Source of the DNA: Vibrio hannami
GTDB lineage: Bacteria > Pseudomonadota > Gammaproteobacteria > Enterobacterales > Vibrionaceae
DNA: 64,000 bases
NCBI RefSeq assembly: GCF_029589055.1
Contig: NZ_JARQZP010000006.1
Coordinates: 1-64,000, forward strand
Reading direction: 5' to 3'
Positions 9,413 through 18,744 of this stretch are shown piece by piece. How positions within the stretch are numbered: the stretch's first letter is position 1; the number at the start of each line of letters is the position of its first letter. Below the pieces are notes generated by a model, which did no database searches, was not told where the DNA came from, and saw nothing but the letters and a program-made list of their open reading frames with translations. The translations under genes and the position numbers were made by a program.

Positions 9413-9790
9413 TTAACCAATCAAATAAGCCGAATAGAGAGCTTCACACCAAACATATCCAGCGAGTAACATTGCGATCAGCACTGCCGCAGAACCTGTA
9501 TCTTTAGCTCTGCCAGCCAACTCATGAAATTCTGGTCCAATTCTGTCCACTACAGATTCAACGGCAGTATTTAGAAGTTCAACAATCATTACCAACAAAA
9601 CAGAGCTCACCATTAACATCCGATGTGTCGAATCTATATCCAACCAGAATGCTAACGGTAGCATGACTATTGCGGCCAGCACTTCTTGCCTGAATGCGGC
9701 TTCATTTTTAAACGCAGCCGCTAACCCTTGACTAGAGTATATGCTGGCATTTATTAACCGTTTGAATCCTTTCTTCTCTGGGTTCTTCAT
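9413..9790 (-). CDS. dgkA: Diacylglycerol kinase DgkA
   Basis: 125 residues, the normal length for this trimeric inner-membrane enzyme, which phosphorylates diacylglycerol to phosphatidic acid using ATP. Three membrane segments follow an amphipathic N-terminus (SSQGLAAAFKNEAAFRQE). The catalytic signature ELLNTAVESVVDR (about residues 69-81) and AGRAKDTGSAAV are intact. It lies between lexA and the divergent plsB, as in enterobacteria. Recycling of diacylglycerol fits beside the phospholipid enzyme PlsB. Confidence 0.96.
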   Translation of the reverse strand: MKNPEKKGFKRLINASIYSSQGLAAAFKNEAAFRQEVLAAIVMLPLAFWLDIDSTHRMLMVSSVLLVMIVELLNTAVESVVDRIGPEFHELAGRAKDTGSAAVLIAMLLAGYVWCEALYSAYLIG

Positions 9791-10001
9791 CTATTCATCC
9801 TGTCGATATATGTGAAATATCATTTTTTATGCTTATTGTTGTGAAATTGCCTTGAATTAATAAAAGGTTTGACCAGTTTCTGATATCCTTGCACCGCATT
9901 AGCACTTTAATAAGTTGAGCGGTATTTCTGGTCAACCTAGCACTAGAGTTTTGATCAATCATACGCTCAGTTTTTTTCAATTTTTTTGAGGTCAGCTAAA
10001 G

Positions 10002-12461
10002 ATGTCTTCCGGACGAATTATCCCACGTTCAATCGTAAAGCTCCCTATCTCCGCATTGGTCAGAAGCAAAGCCATACCATCAAACCCTATAGAAGATCTG
10101 GGCATTGATTTAGACAAGCCACTGATTTATGCAATGCCATTCCGCTCAAATGTAGACCTACATAGCATGAGGAAACAGGCATTAGCTCTTGGACTGCCGG
10201 ATCCATTATCTCCACTGGAGATAAACGGTAAAACACTTGGCCGTTATGTTTATATCAGCTCAAGACCAACGCTACTTCAGGATGATAAGCACATCCCAAG
10301 CGCTTCAGTAGAACTATTTTCTGAGTTGCTTGAGATGCATGAACTAGACAAAGAGCTAGACGTTCAGGTTATTCCGACTTCGGTTCTCTGGGGACGTAAG
10401 CCGGGTAAAGAAGAAAAAGAAACACCTTATCTTCAGGCAATGAATGGCCCTCAAAAAGCAATGGCGATGCTATTCTCAGGTAGAGATTGCATGATCCGTT
10501 TCAGTGCCGTTGTATCCCTGCGTTATATGGCAGATTCTCATGGTACAGACAAAACCATCGCTCAAAAGCTTGCGAGAGTTGCTCGAATTCACTTCTCTCG
10601 TCAGAAACTTGCAGCATCCGGACCAAACCTTCCTAATCGCGAACAGCTATTTGAAAGATTGCTAAACTCTCAGGTAATCCAGAAAGTCATTGAAGATGAG
10701 TCTAAAAGCAAAGGAATCAGCATAGAGAAGGCTAGAAAAGAAGCTCACTCTATCCTTGATGAAATAGCAGCAGATTTCTCATACTCTCTGGTTAAGAAGG
10801 GTGATCGCTTCTTAGGTTGGCTGTGGAATAAGCTATACCAGGGGCTAAATATAAACAATGCATCGACAGTAAGACGCCTGGCACAAGAAGGTCACGAGAT
10901 TGTTTACGTACCTTGCCACCGAAGCCATATGGACTACTTACTACTATCTTATGTGCTTTATCATGAAGGGATGGTTCCTCCTCATATTGCAGCGGGTATC
11001 AACCTGAATTTCTTCCCTGCTGGGCCTATATTCCGAAGAGGTGGTGCGTTCTTCATTCGAAGAAGCTTCAAAGGCAACAAACTATACTCCACTGTATTCC
11101 GTGAATACTTAGCAGAACTGTTTGCAAAAGGTTATTCCGTTGAATACTTCAGTGAAGGGGGTCGCTCACGTACTGGCCGACTTCTTCCAGCTAAAACTGG
11201 CATGTTGGCGATGACTATTCAAGCGATGTTACGAGGCCTGAATCGTCCTGTTACTCTGGTTCCTGTTTACATCGGTTACGAACACGTAATGGAAGTATCA
11301 ACTTACGCGAAAGAGCTGCGTGGCAAGCGTAAAGAGAAGGAAAACGCTGGCCAGGTAATTAAGACTATCCGTAAGCTAAGAAACTTTGGACAGGGTTATG
11401 TGAACTTTGGTGAGCCTATCCCATTGAACAACTTCCTGAACACTCATGTTCCTGATTGGACAAAAGATATTAATCCTCTTGAGGCACCAAGGCCACAGTG
11501 GATGACACCTGTTGTCAACCAACTTGCCAATAAGATGATGACCCACATTAACGATGCAGCTGCAACTAACGCTCTGACTTTAAGTGCTACCGCACTGCTT
11601 GCATCACGTCAGCGTGCTCTAGCGAAAGAGACTCTGATTGCACAGATAGATTCATATCTGCAACTACTGCGTAACGTTCCTTACTCTGAAACCAGTACCG
11701 TACCAAACAAATCTGCAAGTGAACTTGTTGAACATGCTCTATCTCTGAACAAGTTTATTACTGAGCGCGACACCATTGGTGAGATCATCTCTTTGGATCG
11801 AAACCAGGCAATGTTGATGACTTATTACCGTAATAACATTGTGCACTTGTTTGCTATCCCGTCTCATATCGCCCTTATGGTTGTGCGCCATATGAGTGTG
11901 ACCAGAGATCAGGTACAAAAATCCGTTGCTCAGCTATATCCTTTCCTCAAGAAAGAGCTATTCCTGAAATATGAAGCGGACGAACTTGAAGCTGTAGTGA
12001 ACGCTTTGATAAATGAGTTAGCAAGGCAAGAGCTAATCACCCTGAAAGGCGACACACTATCTATAAATCAAATCAAGATTCAATCGTTGATGCTGTTATC
12101 AAGAAGTATCGCCGAAACGCTGCAACGCTATGCTATCGCAATTAATCAGTTGGTATTCGATCCAGCGGTAGACAGAGCCGAACTTGAACAGAGAAGCCAG
12201 GAAGTGGCACAACGTCTTGGACGACTGCACGGCATCAACGCACCAGAGTTCTTTGATAAAGGTGTTTTCTCCTCTTTGTTCAGCACATTAAAAGAAGAGG
12301 AATATATCGACATTGATGGTAAGTGCGATATAGAGAAAACACAGACTCTTGCCGATATGCTATCGGAACTGCTGACCACTGAAGTGAAGTTAACGATTCA
12401 GGAAAGTTTAATTCCTACAGAGGAAATTCCAGAAGAAGAACAACTACAAGACAAAGCATAA
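10002..12461 (+). CDS. plsB: Glycerol-3-phosphate acyltransferase PlsB
   Basis: 819 residues, about the family length. PlsB performs the first acylation in phospholipid synthesis at the inner membrane. The acyltransferase blocks appear in order: the HX4D motif [10 protein letters not shown] (about residue 305), [10 protein letters not shown] (about 348), [15 protein letters not shown] (about 384-398) and VPVYIGYE (about 421). A ribosome site (GAGG) precedes ATG 10002. The C-terminus is acidic (EEIPEEEQ). It is divergent from dgkA. Confidence 0.97.
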   Translation: MSSGRIIPRSIVKLPISALVRSKAIPSNPIEDLGIDLDKPLIYAMPFRSNVDLHSMRKQALALGLPDPLSPLEINGKTLGRYVYISSRPTLLQDDKHIPSASVELFSELLEMHELDKELDVQVIPTSVLWGRKPGKEEKETPYLQAMNGPQKAMAMLFSGRDCMIRFSAVVSLRYMADSHGTDKTIAQKLARVARIHFSRQKLAASGPNLPNREQLFERLLNSQVIQKVIEDESKSKGISIEKARKEAHSILDEIAADFSYSLVKKGDRFLGWLWNKLYQGLNINNASTVRRLAQEGHEIVYVPCHRSHMDYLLLSYVLYHEGMVPPHIAAGINLNFFPAGPIFRRGGAFFIRRSFKGNKLYSTVFREYLAELFAKGYSVEYFSEGGRSRTGRLLPAKTGMLAMTIQAMLRGLNRPVTLVPVYIGYEHVMEVSTYAKELRGKRKEKENAGQVIKTIRKLRNFGQGYVNFGEPIPLNNFLNTHVPDWTKDINPLEAPRPQWMTPVVNQLANKMMTHINDAAATNALTLSATALLASRQRALAKETLIAQIDSYLQLLRNVPYSETSTVPNKSASELVEHALSLNKFITERDTIGEIISLDRNQAMLMTYYRNNIVHLFAIPSHIALMVVRHMSVTRDQVQKSVAQLYPFLKKELFLKYEADELEAVVNALINELARQELITLKGDTLSINQIKIQSLMLLSRSIAETLQRYAIAINQLVFDPAVDRAELEQRSQEVAQRLGRLHGINAPEFFDKGVFSSLFSTLKEEEYIDIDGKCDIEKTQTLADMLSELLTTEVKLTIQESLIPTEEIPEEEQLQDKA

Positions 12462-12464
12462 ACG

Positions 12465-12497
12465 AAAAAAGGTTCTGAAATTCAGAACCTTTTTTAT
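12465..12497. terminator. Bidirectional terminator between plsB and ubiA
   Basis: An 11-bp stem, AAGGTTCTGAA (12469-12479) with TTCAGAACCTT (12481-12491), flanked by an A-run and a T-run. The one-base gap will open to a small loop in RNA. It serves convergent plsB and ubiA. Confidence 0.9.
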
Positions 12498-12514
12498 TGC
12501 CTGTTTTAGCGCGA

Positions 12515-13369
12515 TTATAGAGTGCTGAGAAACATTCCTAGCGTAATAAGTAAACCAACATGATTGTTGTTTAAAAACGCCTGAAAACACTTCTCCCGCT
12601 CTCTTTCCCTGATAAGGTTCTGTTGAAAAACAAAAAGAGCGCCTGCACCTAGTACACTCCAGTAGAACCAATGATTTAGTTGCAATAGGTAGCCCAGTAC
12701 TATTAGCAATACAACGGTAAGCAACTGTAGCCCACCAATGATGGCTTTATCAAAACGGCCAAATAATATCGCGGTCGATTTTACGCCGATTCTTAGGTCG
12801 TCATCACGATCAACCATTGCGTATTCTGTATCGTAGGCGATAGTCCATAGCGCATTTATCAAAAACAGTAGCCAGACATAAGGGGAAATTTCGTTGGCTT
12901 GAGCAGCCCAAGCCATCGGTATTGCCCAGCTAAAAGCCAATGCTAAAAACAGTTGTGGAAGATGAGTGTAGCGCTTCATAAATGGATAGATAAATGCTAA
13001 CACTATACCCACAAAAGAGAGTTTTACCGTCAGGGAGTTCATGGTTAAAACGAGAATAAAGGATACGGCAGCCAACAATAGAAAAAGCACTATCGCTTCT
13101 GTTGCTGTCACCATCCCTGAGGGTATTGGTCTGTTTTTAGTACGCTTAACCTTGCCATCAATATTTCGGTCAGCAAAGTCATTAATAACACACCCAGCAG
13201 AGCGCATAAGTACTACGCCAGCAACAAAAACAAATAACACCTCCCAATTTGGCATACCACCAGCGGCAAGTATTAATGACCACATAGTCGGCCAGAGAAG
13301 CAATAGCGATCCTATTGGCTTATCCATTCGCATCAACTGCCAATAGGCTCTGGCTTTTACTAAACTCAT
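12515..13369 (-). CDS. ubiA: 4-hydroxybenzoate octaprenyltransferase UbiA
   Basis: 284 residues with about eight to nine membrane helices. It attaches the octaprenyl chain to 4-hydroxybenzoate in ubiquinone synthesis. Both aspartate-rich motifs of the family are present: [15 protein letters not shown] (about residues 64-78) and [17 protein letters not shown] (about 185-200). It starts directly after the ubiC stop codon, so the two genes form an operon that makes and then prenylates the same intermediate. Confidence 0.96.
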   Translation of the reverse strand: MSLVKARAYWQLMRMDKPIGSLLLLWPTMWSLILAAGGMPNWEVLFVFVAGVVLMRSAGCVINDFADRNIDGKVKRTKNRPIPSGMVTATEAIVLFLLLAAVSFILVLTMNSLTVKLSFVGIVLAFIYPFMKRYTHLPQLFLALAFSWAIPMAWAAQANEISPYVWLLFLINALWTIAYDTEYAMVDRDDDLRIGVKSTAILFGRFDKAIIGGLQLLTVVLLIVLGYLLQLNHWFYWSVLGAGALFVFQQNLIREREREKCFQAFLNNNHVGLLITLGMFLSTL

Positions 13370-13909
13370 TTATACATTCTCCTTCGCGTACACTGGAGAG
13401 TTTGGCAAAAACAGTTCTGCAACTAAAAGAGGTTTACCATTCATCCATAAACGCGAGCGTCTCGCCAACAACTTACCATACGAAGTTTCTGCCCAACCAG
13501 CCTGTAATTTGTCGCGAGAAACTTCTTCAGCACGAAAAACTGTCAATCCCAGAGGGATCTCTCCAAGCTTACTCAAATCGTACTGCTGGTCTTCAAGTGA
13601 TGATAGTGGCATAAGAGTTCGTCCGATAACCCACTCTTCATCATCACCGTTCAAGATTACTTCACGCAGAATACACTCTTCTTCACTAAGTAATGATATC
13701 TCCTGAAGGTTTAGTTGCTCAGAGGAAATCACCCGATTGCAGAGTAGGTTTACTGTTAAGTCGTGACACTTTTGCGCTAACCGACGAGACAGCGACCCCT
13801 CCTCCTGTAACCAGTCGAGGATAATTTCTGAAGATAGTTCAAAAGAATCAATATCTTTCCATTCAACATTTTTTAGAGCGTTAATGTACAACGAGATCTG
13901 CTCGGGCAT
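13370..13909 (-). CDS. ubiC: Chorismate lyase UbiC
   Basis: 179 residues. UbiC splits chorismate to pyruvate and 4-hydroxybenzoate, the first committed step of ubiquinone synthesis. Family signatures are ECILREVIL (about residue 77), IGRTLMP (about 95) and the C-terminal LARRSRLWMNGKPLLVAELF. The stop codon abuts the ubiA start, so the two are translationally close. It is divergent from the FliL-like gene. Confidence 0.93.
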   Translation of the reverse strand: MPEQISLYINALKNVEWKDIDSFELSSEIILDWLQEEGSLSRRLAQKCHDLTVNLLCNRVISSEQLNLQEISLLSEEECILREVILNGDDEEWVIGRTLMPLSSLEDQQYDLSKLGEIPLGLTVFRAEEVSRDKLQAGWAETSYGKLLARRSRLWMNGKPLLVAELFLPNSPVYAKENV

Positions 13910-14053
13910 ATTTGTTTTTTATAGTTAGCATTATTGTTATAAACTAGTGAGTGAAGTTTAGGTGAAATGAACATCACAATACAAGCGTACTTGAGCCATT
14001 TTAACAGACAAAACCGCTTCAGTTATCGGAATAAAAATAAAGAATTCATAAAT

Positions 14054-14464
14054 ATGACCAGATCATTTTTTTCATTACTTTTACTAACCTTAGTCAGTTC
14101 TTTTTCGTTCCCGGCAGCAGCGGAGGAAGAAAAGGCCACTCCGGTTCTTCAGTACTACGCCTTGTCTCCACACATTACAACGAATGTGTACACTCAAGGA
14201 AAAACAATTGTCTACTTACGAGTAAGTGTCGACTTAATGGTCGCAGATAGTAGTTATATTGCCGACCTAGAATTGCACGAACCTCTAATCAGAGACGCGA
14301 TTATTGAACACATCGGTAAGCAGCAGGAAGAAAAAGTAAAATCGTTGGCAGGAAAGGCAGCACTGGAAACCGAGTTACTCGATTTGCTAAATGGTCTATT
14401 GCTGGCAGAAACAGGGCGTACCATTATTGCTAAAGTGCTTTTTTCTGAGTACCTGGCACAGTAA
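14054..14464 (+). CDS. Small exported FliL-like protein
   Basis: 136 residues from ATG 14054. A clear signal peptide (MTRSFFSLLLLTLVSSFSF...AAA) precedes an acidic mature start. The rest resembles the periplasmic part of FliL: a YYALSPHITTNVYT strand pair, an LRVSVDLMV strand, and two helices covering EPLIRDAIIEHIG and LETELLDLLNGLL. FliL supports the flagellar stator. This copy is far from flagellar genes and has a cleavable signal instead of the usual N-terminal anchor, so a flagellar role is only a guess. Confidence 0.7.
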   Translation: MTRSFFSLLLLTLVSSFSFPAAAEEEKATPVLQYYALSPHITTNVYTQGKTIVYLRVSVDLMVADSSYIADLELHEPLIRDAIIEHIGKQQEEKVKSLAGKAALETELLDLLNGLLLAETGRTIIAKVLFSEYLAQ

Positions 14465-14479
14465 GAATAAATTCTGCTT

Positions 14480-14510
14480 CAAGTGGCGACAAATCTGGTC
14501 GCCACTCATA
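14480..14510. terminator. Terminator hairpin after the FliL-like gene
   Basis: A 9-bp perfect stem, AGTGGCGAC (14482-14490) with GTCGCCACT (14498-14506), lies between the convergent FliL-like gene and glpG. No strong T-run follows on the plus strand. Confidence 0.65.
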
Positions 14511-14518
14511 AGACTTCA

Positions 14519-15343
14519 TTATTTTGAACGGCTATCTTTAAATCCAAATGCAACACCACTCAGCAAACCTACCAGGTGCGCTGTGTTGGCTATCGCCATA
14601 TAGGGTTGAACATAACCCAAAACTAACCAAACAAGCATAAAGCCCACTATAGATTTAGGCAGTATCAATCCTTTTTCCGGCACGCGCGTTCCTAACACCC
14701 AGATATAACCTAGCAAGGCGTACACAACACCGGATAGCCCGCCAAAGTTAGCGCCTTCGACCCAAAACTGCCCCGCTCCCGATAGCAATGCTGAGAACGC
14801 AAAAATCTGCAATAATTTTCCGCTACCCAATCTCTGTTCGATATCACCACCAAGCTGCCACCACCAAAGCATATTAAAAACGATATGCATCACTGAAAAA
14901 TGAAGTAGTGCATGAGAAAACCAGCGCCAGAGTTGCCAATGCTGTTCCGCGACTGCCGGGAAATGCATATAGCTGAATACTTGCCTGCCAAGCCCAATCT
15001 GTTGTAGAGCAAAGACAACAATGCCAGTAAACATTATCAACAAAGTAAACGGACCAGCCTTTGCTTTAACCATTTCTAACATACTCGGAGTATGGTATTT
15101 AAACTTACTCTTGCGAGTTTCGGCCATATCCCATGATGCGGCATGATACTTTCTGTCATTTGGGTTAGCTAAGAAGTGCTTAAGTTCTGCTTCAGTTTCT
15201 AACTGATCTTCCGCCTTTCTTAGCCATAGAGCGAAGCTACCTCCCCCTTCTGGCATCATATCCACCTGGATATTGCGAGATGCCATATAATCTATGAAGG
15301 CTTGAGCCAATCTTGGATTATCCAACACAATTAACCGAATCAT
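14519..15343 (-). CDS. glpG: Rhomboid intramembrane protease GlpG
   Basis: 274 residues. A cytoplasmic N-terminal domain (about 1-75) precedes six membrane helices. The catalytic serine lies in GGLSGVVY (about residue 197) and the histidine in NTAHLVG (about 250); the HXXXN oxyanion helix is visible in HIVFNMLWW. GlpG cleaves membrane substrates within the bilayer. It follows glpE without any gap, as in E. coli, where both lie next to the glp regulon. Confidence 0.95.
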   Translation of the reverse strand: MIRLIVLDNPRLAQAFIDYMASRNIQVDMMPEGGGSFALWLRKAEDQLETEAELKHFLANPNDRKYHAASWDMAETRKSKFKYHTPSMLEMVKAKAGPFTLLIMFTGIVVFALQQIGLGRQVFSYMHFPAVAEQHWQLWRWFSHALLHFSVMHIVFNMLWWWQLGGDIEQRLGSGKLLQIFAFSALLSGAGQFWVEGANFGGLSGVVYALLGYIWVLGTRVPEKGLILPKSIVGFMLVWLVLGYVQPYMAIANTAHLVGLLSGVAFGFKDSRSK

Positions 15344-15667
15344 TTACTCACTCTTCTCTACTGGCAAGCCTTCTCTCTTCCATGCCTCGAAGCCACCATC
15401 AACACTGTATACTTCTTCAAATCCCTGATTAATCAGATATTGAGCAGCTCCCTGACTACTTACGCCGTGATAGCAAATAACCAGCACCGGAGTTTCGAAC
15501 TCTACATGATTCATAAACTCAACCATAGTATCGTTGGTCAGATGATATGACCCTTGTGGACTAGCAATGGTGTAAGATCCCGGATCTCGTATATCAACAA
15601 GTACAGCCTGCTTTTCCTGCTGAAGCTTATAAGCCGATAGCACATCTATATTCTTGAAACTGCTCAT
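15344..15667 (-). CDS. glpE: Thiosulfate sulfurtransferase GlpE (rhodanese)
   Basis: 107 residues, a single rhodanese domain as in GlpE. The active-site loop is CYHGVSS with the catalytic cysteine near residue 65, and VDIRDPGSY marks the N-terminal rhodanese strand. The enzyme moves sulfane sulfur from thiosulfate to thiol or cyanide acceptors. Its stop abuts the glpG start. Confidence 0.93.
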   Translation of the reverse strand: MSSFKNIDVLSAYKLQQEKQAVLVDIRDPGSYTIASPQGSYHLTNDTMVEFMNHVEFETPVLVICYHGVSSQGAAQYLINQGFEEVYSVDGGFEAWKREGLPVEKSE

Positions 15668-15740
15668 TAGTCACTTCCTTATTGTCTTTGTGACCATTGT
15701 AACTTATCCCAGCAAGGATATGGACATATGAAACATAGGG

Positions 15741-15957
15741 TTATCCACTTAAGTGTAAAAAATAGCCATCTGTGCATAAACCTGTGGATTACGTTGATAA
15801 AGTGTTTTTGTCAGAAAAGATCCACAATATATAGTGATGATCTTTCTTATTCTGTGTGTATGTCTACTTTTATCCCCAACGGAAAAAACCTGAATAGCCC
15901 ATATTGCACCCCGCTTTCTTACAGTAAGCTTTCATTTTTCTCACAGAGTTATTCACA
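15741..15957. promoter_or_regulatory. Cluster of DnaA-box-like sites between glpE and rpoH
   Basis: Within 217 bases there are TTATCCACT (15741-15749, plus), TTATGCACA (15771-15779, minus), TAATCCACA (15783-15791, minus), TTATCCCCA (about 15869-15877, plus) and TTATTCACA (15949-15957, plus). Two fit the consensus TTATNCACA exactly and the others differ by one base. GATC sites and an A/T-rich background accompany them. This 378-base gap holds no other gene that I can support; it also contains the glpE promoter region and the rpoH terminator. Confidence 0.5.
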
Positions 15958-15989
15958 GTCTACGATCAATTAATAGATCGACAAAAACA

Positions 15990-16024
15990 AAAAAACCGGG
16001 ATCTTTCGATCCCGGTTTTCAAAA
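15990..16024. terminator. Terminator of rpoH
   Basis: An 8-bp GC-rich stem, CCGGGATC (15996-16003) with GATCCCGG (16008-16015), extended by A/T pairs, TTTC loop and T-runs on either strand. It lies just after the rpoH stop. Confidence 0.92.
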
Positions 16025-16045
16025 ATTTATTAAGTTTATGAATGC

Positions 16046-16903
16046 TTAAAATTCACCAACCGCCGCTTTCAGCTTCTTCATCGCATTTTTTTCCAGCTGA
16101 CGAATACGTTCAGCAGAAACACCATATGTCTGAGCCAGTTCCTGTAGCGTTGATTTTTGATCATCTAACCAGCGAGAGCGTACAATGTGCTGACTTCTTT
16201 CGTCCAATGTAGCCAATGCGTGAGATAGGCGGGTATTGGTATGTGCTTCCCAGTTATCAGCTTCAATGGATTCTGCGATGTCTGAGTTTTTGTCTTCCAG
16301 ATATAACACCGGAGCAGACATGCTTGCACCTGAGTCATCGTCATCTGTTGGCAGTTCAAATGCTGCGTCTTGCGCTGCAAGACGTGATTCCATTTCTCTC
16401 ACTTCTGAAGGCTCTACCCCCAGTTCGCGAGCAACGGTTTCAACCTCACCATTATTAAACCAGCCTAAACGCTTTTTAGACTTACGCAGGTTGAAGAAAA
16501 GCTTACGCTGAGCTTTTGTCGTAGCGATCTTAACGATACGCCAGTTTCTCAAAACGTACTCGTGGATTTCAGCTTTAATCCAGTGAACTGCAAAAGAAAC
16601 CAGACGAACACCCACTTCAGGGTTGAAGCGTTTTACCGCCTTCATCAGGCCGATATTACCTTCCTGCACCAGGTCTGCCATTGGAAGACCATAGCCAGAG
16701 TAACCACGTGCAACATGAACAACGAATCGAAGATGAGAAAGGATCAACCCTTTCGCAGCATCAATTTCACCTTTGTAATGTAATCTCTCAGCCAGTTCAC
16801 GCTCTTCATCTGGTGTCAGCATTGGGTAGCTGTTCACAGAGCTAATATAGCTATCTAAGCTATCTTGTGTAACTAAAGCCATTGGATACGCTTGGTTTGC
16901 CAT
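16046..16903 (-). CDS. rpoH: Heat-shock sigma factor RpoH (sigma-32)
   Basis: 285 residues. Sigma region 2 is seen in [17 protein letters not shown] (about 77-93). The RpoH-specific box QRKLFFNLR (about residue 131-139) separates it from other group 3 sigma factors. Region 4 ends in [15 protein letters not shown]. It directs RNA polymerase to chaperone and protease promoters. Upstream is a sigma-70 type promoter whose -10 overlaps a perfect DnaA box, similar in kind to E. coli, where DnaA represses two rpoH promoters. Confidence 0.97.
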   Translation of the reverse strand: MANQAYPMALVTQDSLDSYISSVNSYPMLTPDEERELAERLHYKGEIDAAKGLILSHLRFVVHVARGYSGYGLPMADLVQEGNIGLMKAVKRFNPEVGVRLVSFAVHWIKAEIHEYVLRNWRIVKIATTKAQRKLFFNLRKSKKRLGWFNNGEVETVARELGVEPSEVREMESRLAAQDAAFELPTDDDDSGASMSAPVLYLEDKNSDIAESIEADNWEAHTNTRLSHALATLDERSQHIVRSRWLDDQKSTLQELAQTYGVSAERIRQLEKNAMKKLKAAVGEF

Positions 16904-16996
16904 TCAATTCCTCACTCGTTTCTCTAACTGAGAAAGCTATTATTACAGCGCTTCTTATCAAAATTGAGCTTAATCAATTTTCAAGAAGGGGGATTC

Positions 16997-17024
16997 ATTA
17001 TCCACAGATATAAACGCTATACAA
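16997..17024 (-). promoter_or_regulatory. rpoH promoter overlapped by a perfect DnaA box
   Basis: Minus strand: -35 TTGTAT (17019-17024), 16-base spacer, -10 GATAAT (16997-17002). The DnaA box TTATCCACA (16998-17006, plus) covers the -10 hexamer. DnaA binding here would block the promoter. Confidence 0.6.
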
Positions 17025-17088
17025 GTATATTCTTAACTTCTACCAGACATGTATGACGTCTTTTCGCCTTTTATATGACAAAACTAAC

Positions 17089-18036
17089 TTAAACAGGTTC
17101 AATTTCTTTTAAATGGCTTCTTGCTGAAAGCTTCGCAGCAATAAAACCAAGAAACAGACCTAGCATCAACAATAGTACTGATTCATCTATATTCAAACCA
17201 ATAAGCCTGAATCGACTATCGTACAGCGACGCTAACTCTTCCACAGCGCCATTAAGCAAAATAGTAATAACCGCAGTAAGTACCCAGGCAGTTACCGCTC
17301 CGATAAAACCAAACCACATACCGTAATAAAGATAAGGGCGAAGAATAAAGCTATCGGTTGCGCCTATCAGCTTCATGACCTGTATCTCTTCTTTATGCGC
17401 AAGAATGGTGAATCGAATAGTATTTCCAACAATCAAAAATACAGCAGCACACATTAGAACAGAAAGGGTCAGTACCACTGTGACAGAAAGCTTATGAATT
17501 GCATCCATACGAGATAACCAGTCTTCATCAAGCCTTACGTCACTCACTGCTTCATCTTCCTGGATGCGCTGCGCTATCGCTCTTATCTCTTCGTTTGTTT
17601 CAACAGCAGGCTCAACAACCAATACCGCTGGCAAAGCATAATCACTTAACAGAGACAAAGCCTGCTCAAAACCAGAGTGAGAGCTAAGATCGCTTAACCC
17701 TTGCTGCGACGATATGTACTCGACTGTCTTCACGCCTTCCCAGTTTTCCACTTCATCTTTCAGCACCATAATTCTTGCTTCAGCAGTGTCTTCATGAAGA
17801 AACACACTGATTTGAGAAGGAGTTGCTACATCGTCTGCCACCTGGGCAATGTTTTTACCGACAAGATAAATACTCGCAGGAAGAGATAGAGCCATTGAAA
17901 TAACTGCGAGGGTCAGCAAGTTGCCTAACGGACGCTCCCAAAGAGCAAGAAATGCCTTTTTTGCCTGATTGAAGTGAATTTTCAGAAAGCTGTCTCGACT
18001 GGTTACCGCTTTTTTCTTTCTCACGTTATTGGCCAT
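17089..18036 (-). CDS. ftsX: Cell division protein FtsX
   Basis: 315 residues from ATG 18036; a GTG at 18051 is possible. Four membrane segments (about 45-65, 185-210, 235-260 and 285-305) flank a large periplasmic loop. FtsX with the ATPase FtsE forms an ABC-type complex at the septum that activates cell-wall amidases through EnvC. The start lies 11 bases inside ftsE, so the two are translationally coupled. Confidence 0.95.
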   Translation of the reverse strand: MANNVRKKKAVTSRDSFLKIHFNQAKKAFLALWERPLGNLLTLAVISMALSLPASIYLVGKNIAQVADDVATPSQISVFLHEDTAEARIMVLKDEVENWEGVKTVEYISSQQGLSDLSSHSGFEQALSLLSDYALPAVLVVEPAVETNEEIRAIAQRIQEDEAVSDVRLDEDWLSRMDAIHKLSVTVVLTLSVLMCAAVFLIVGNTIRFTILAHKEEIQVMKLIGATDSFILRPYLYYGMWFGFIGAVTAWVLTAVITILLNGAVEELASLYDSRFRLIGLNIDESVLLLMLGLFLGFIAAKLSARSHLKEIEPV

Positions 18037-18700
18037 AACCTTCAACCTCACTTAAAAAGCCTTGATTTAAGTCCAGACGACGATACAGAGGGCGACTTTG
18101 AATCAAGCCAATGTCGTGAGTAGCTAGAAGAACCGATACCCCTACCCGGTTAAACTCTTCAAATAAATTAAGAACCCGGGTAGATAGCTCTGAGTCCAGG
18201 TTACCTGTTGGCTCGTCGGCGATAAGTAAGGTTGGCCTGTTAACGACCGCTCTCGCGATACCTACACGCTGTTGCTCACCACCAGATAGCTGACTTGGAA
18301 GACACTTTGCCTTATCCAGTAAACCCGTTTTGTCTAAAGCAGCTGAAACACGGCGCTTAATATCGTTCTCGGATGCAGACTCAATTCGCATCGGCAAAGC
18401 AACATTGTCGAATACCGAACGATCGGTGAGCAACCTATGATCCTGAAACACGATTCCTAAGTGTCTGCGTAGATACGGAATATCCTTGGCAGGGATGTTA
18501 GTAATATCATGGCCATTAAAGCTGATTGTACCGTCAGAAGGGCGTTCCATCGCGCAAATGAGCTTTAGTAAGGTACTTTTACCAGCACCTGAGTGGCCAC
18601 TCAGAAATGCCATTTCACCTTTACGCAAATGGAAATCAACTTTCTGCAGAGCCTGCCGGCCACCACGATAAGCTTTACTAACCTGCTGAAATTTTATCAC
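18026..18700 (-). CDS. ftsE: Cell division ATP-binding protein FtsE
   Basis: 224 residues. Complete ABC ATPase: Walker [10 protein letters not shown] (about residue 35), Q-loop VFQDHRLL, signature LSGGEQQR (about 138), Walker B LLIADEP (about 159) and the switch histidine in LATHD. It powers FtsX. It lies between ftsY and ftsX in the conserved ftsYEX-rpoH order. Confidence 0.97.
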   Translation of the reverse strand: MIKFQQVSKAYRGGRQALQKVDFHLRKGEMAFLSGHSGAGKSTLLKLICAMERPSDGTISFNGHDITNIPAKDIPYLRRHLGIVFQDHRLLTDRSVFDNVALPMRIESASENDIKRRVSAALDKTGLLDKAKCLPSQLSGGEQQRVGIARAVVNRPTLLIADEPTGNLDSELSTRVLNLFEEFNRVGVSVLLATHDIGLIQSRPLYRRLDLNQGFLSEVEGYGQ

Positions 18701-18744
18701 CCGTTCGTCCTCTGACTCGGTTATATCAGGACCACTTATTGGTC

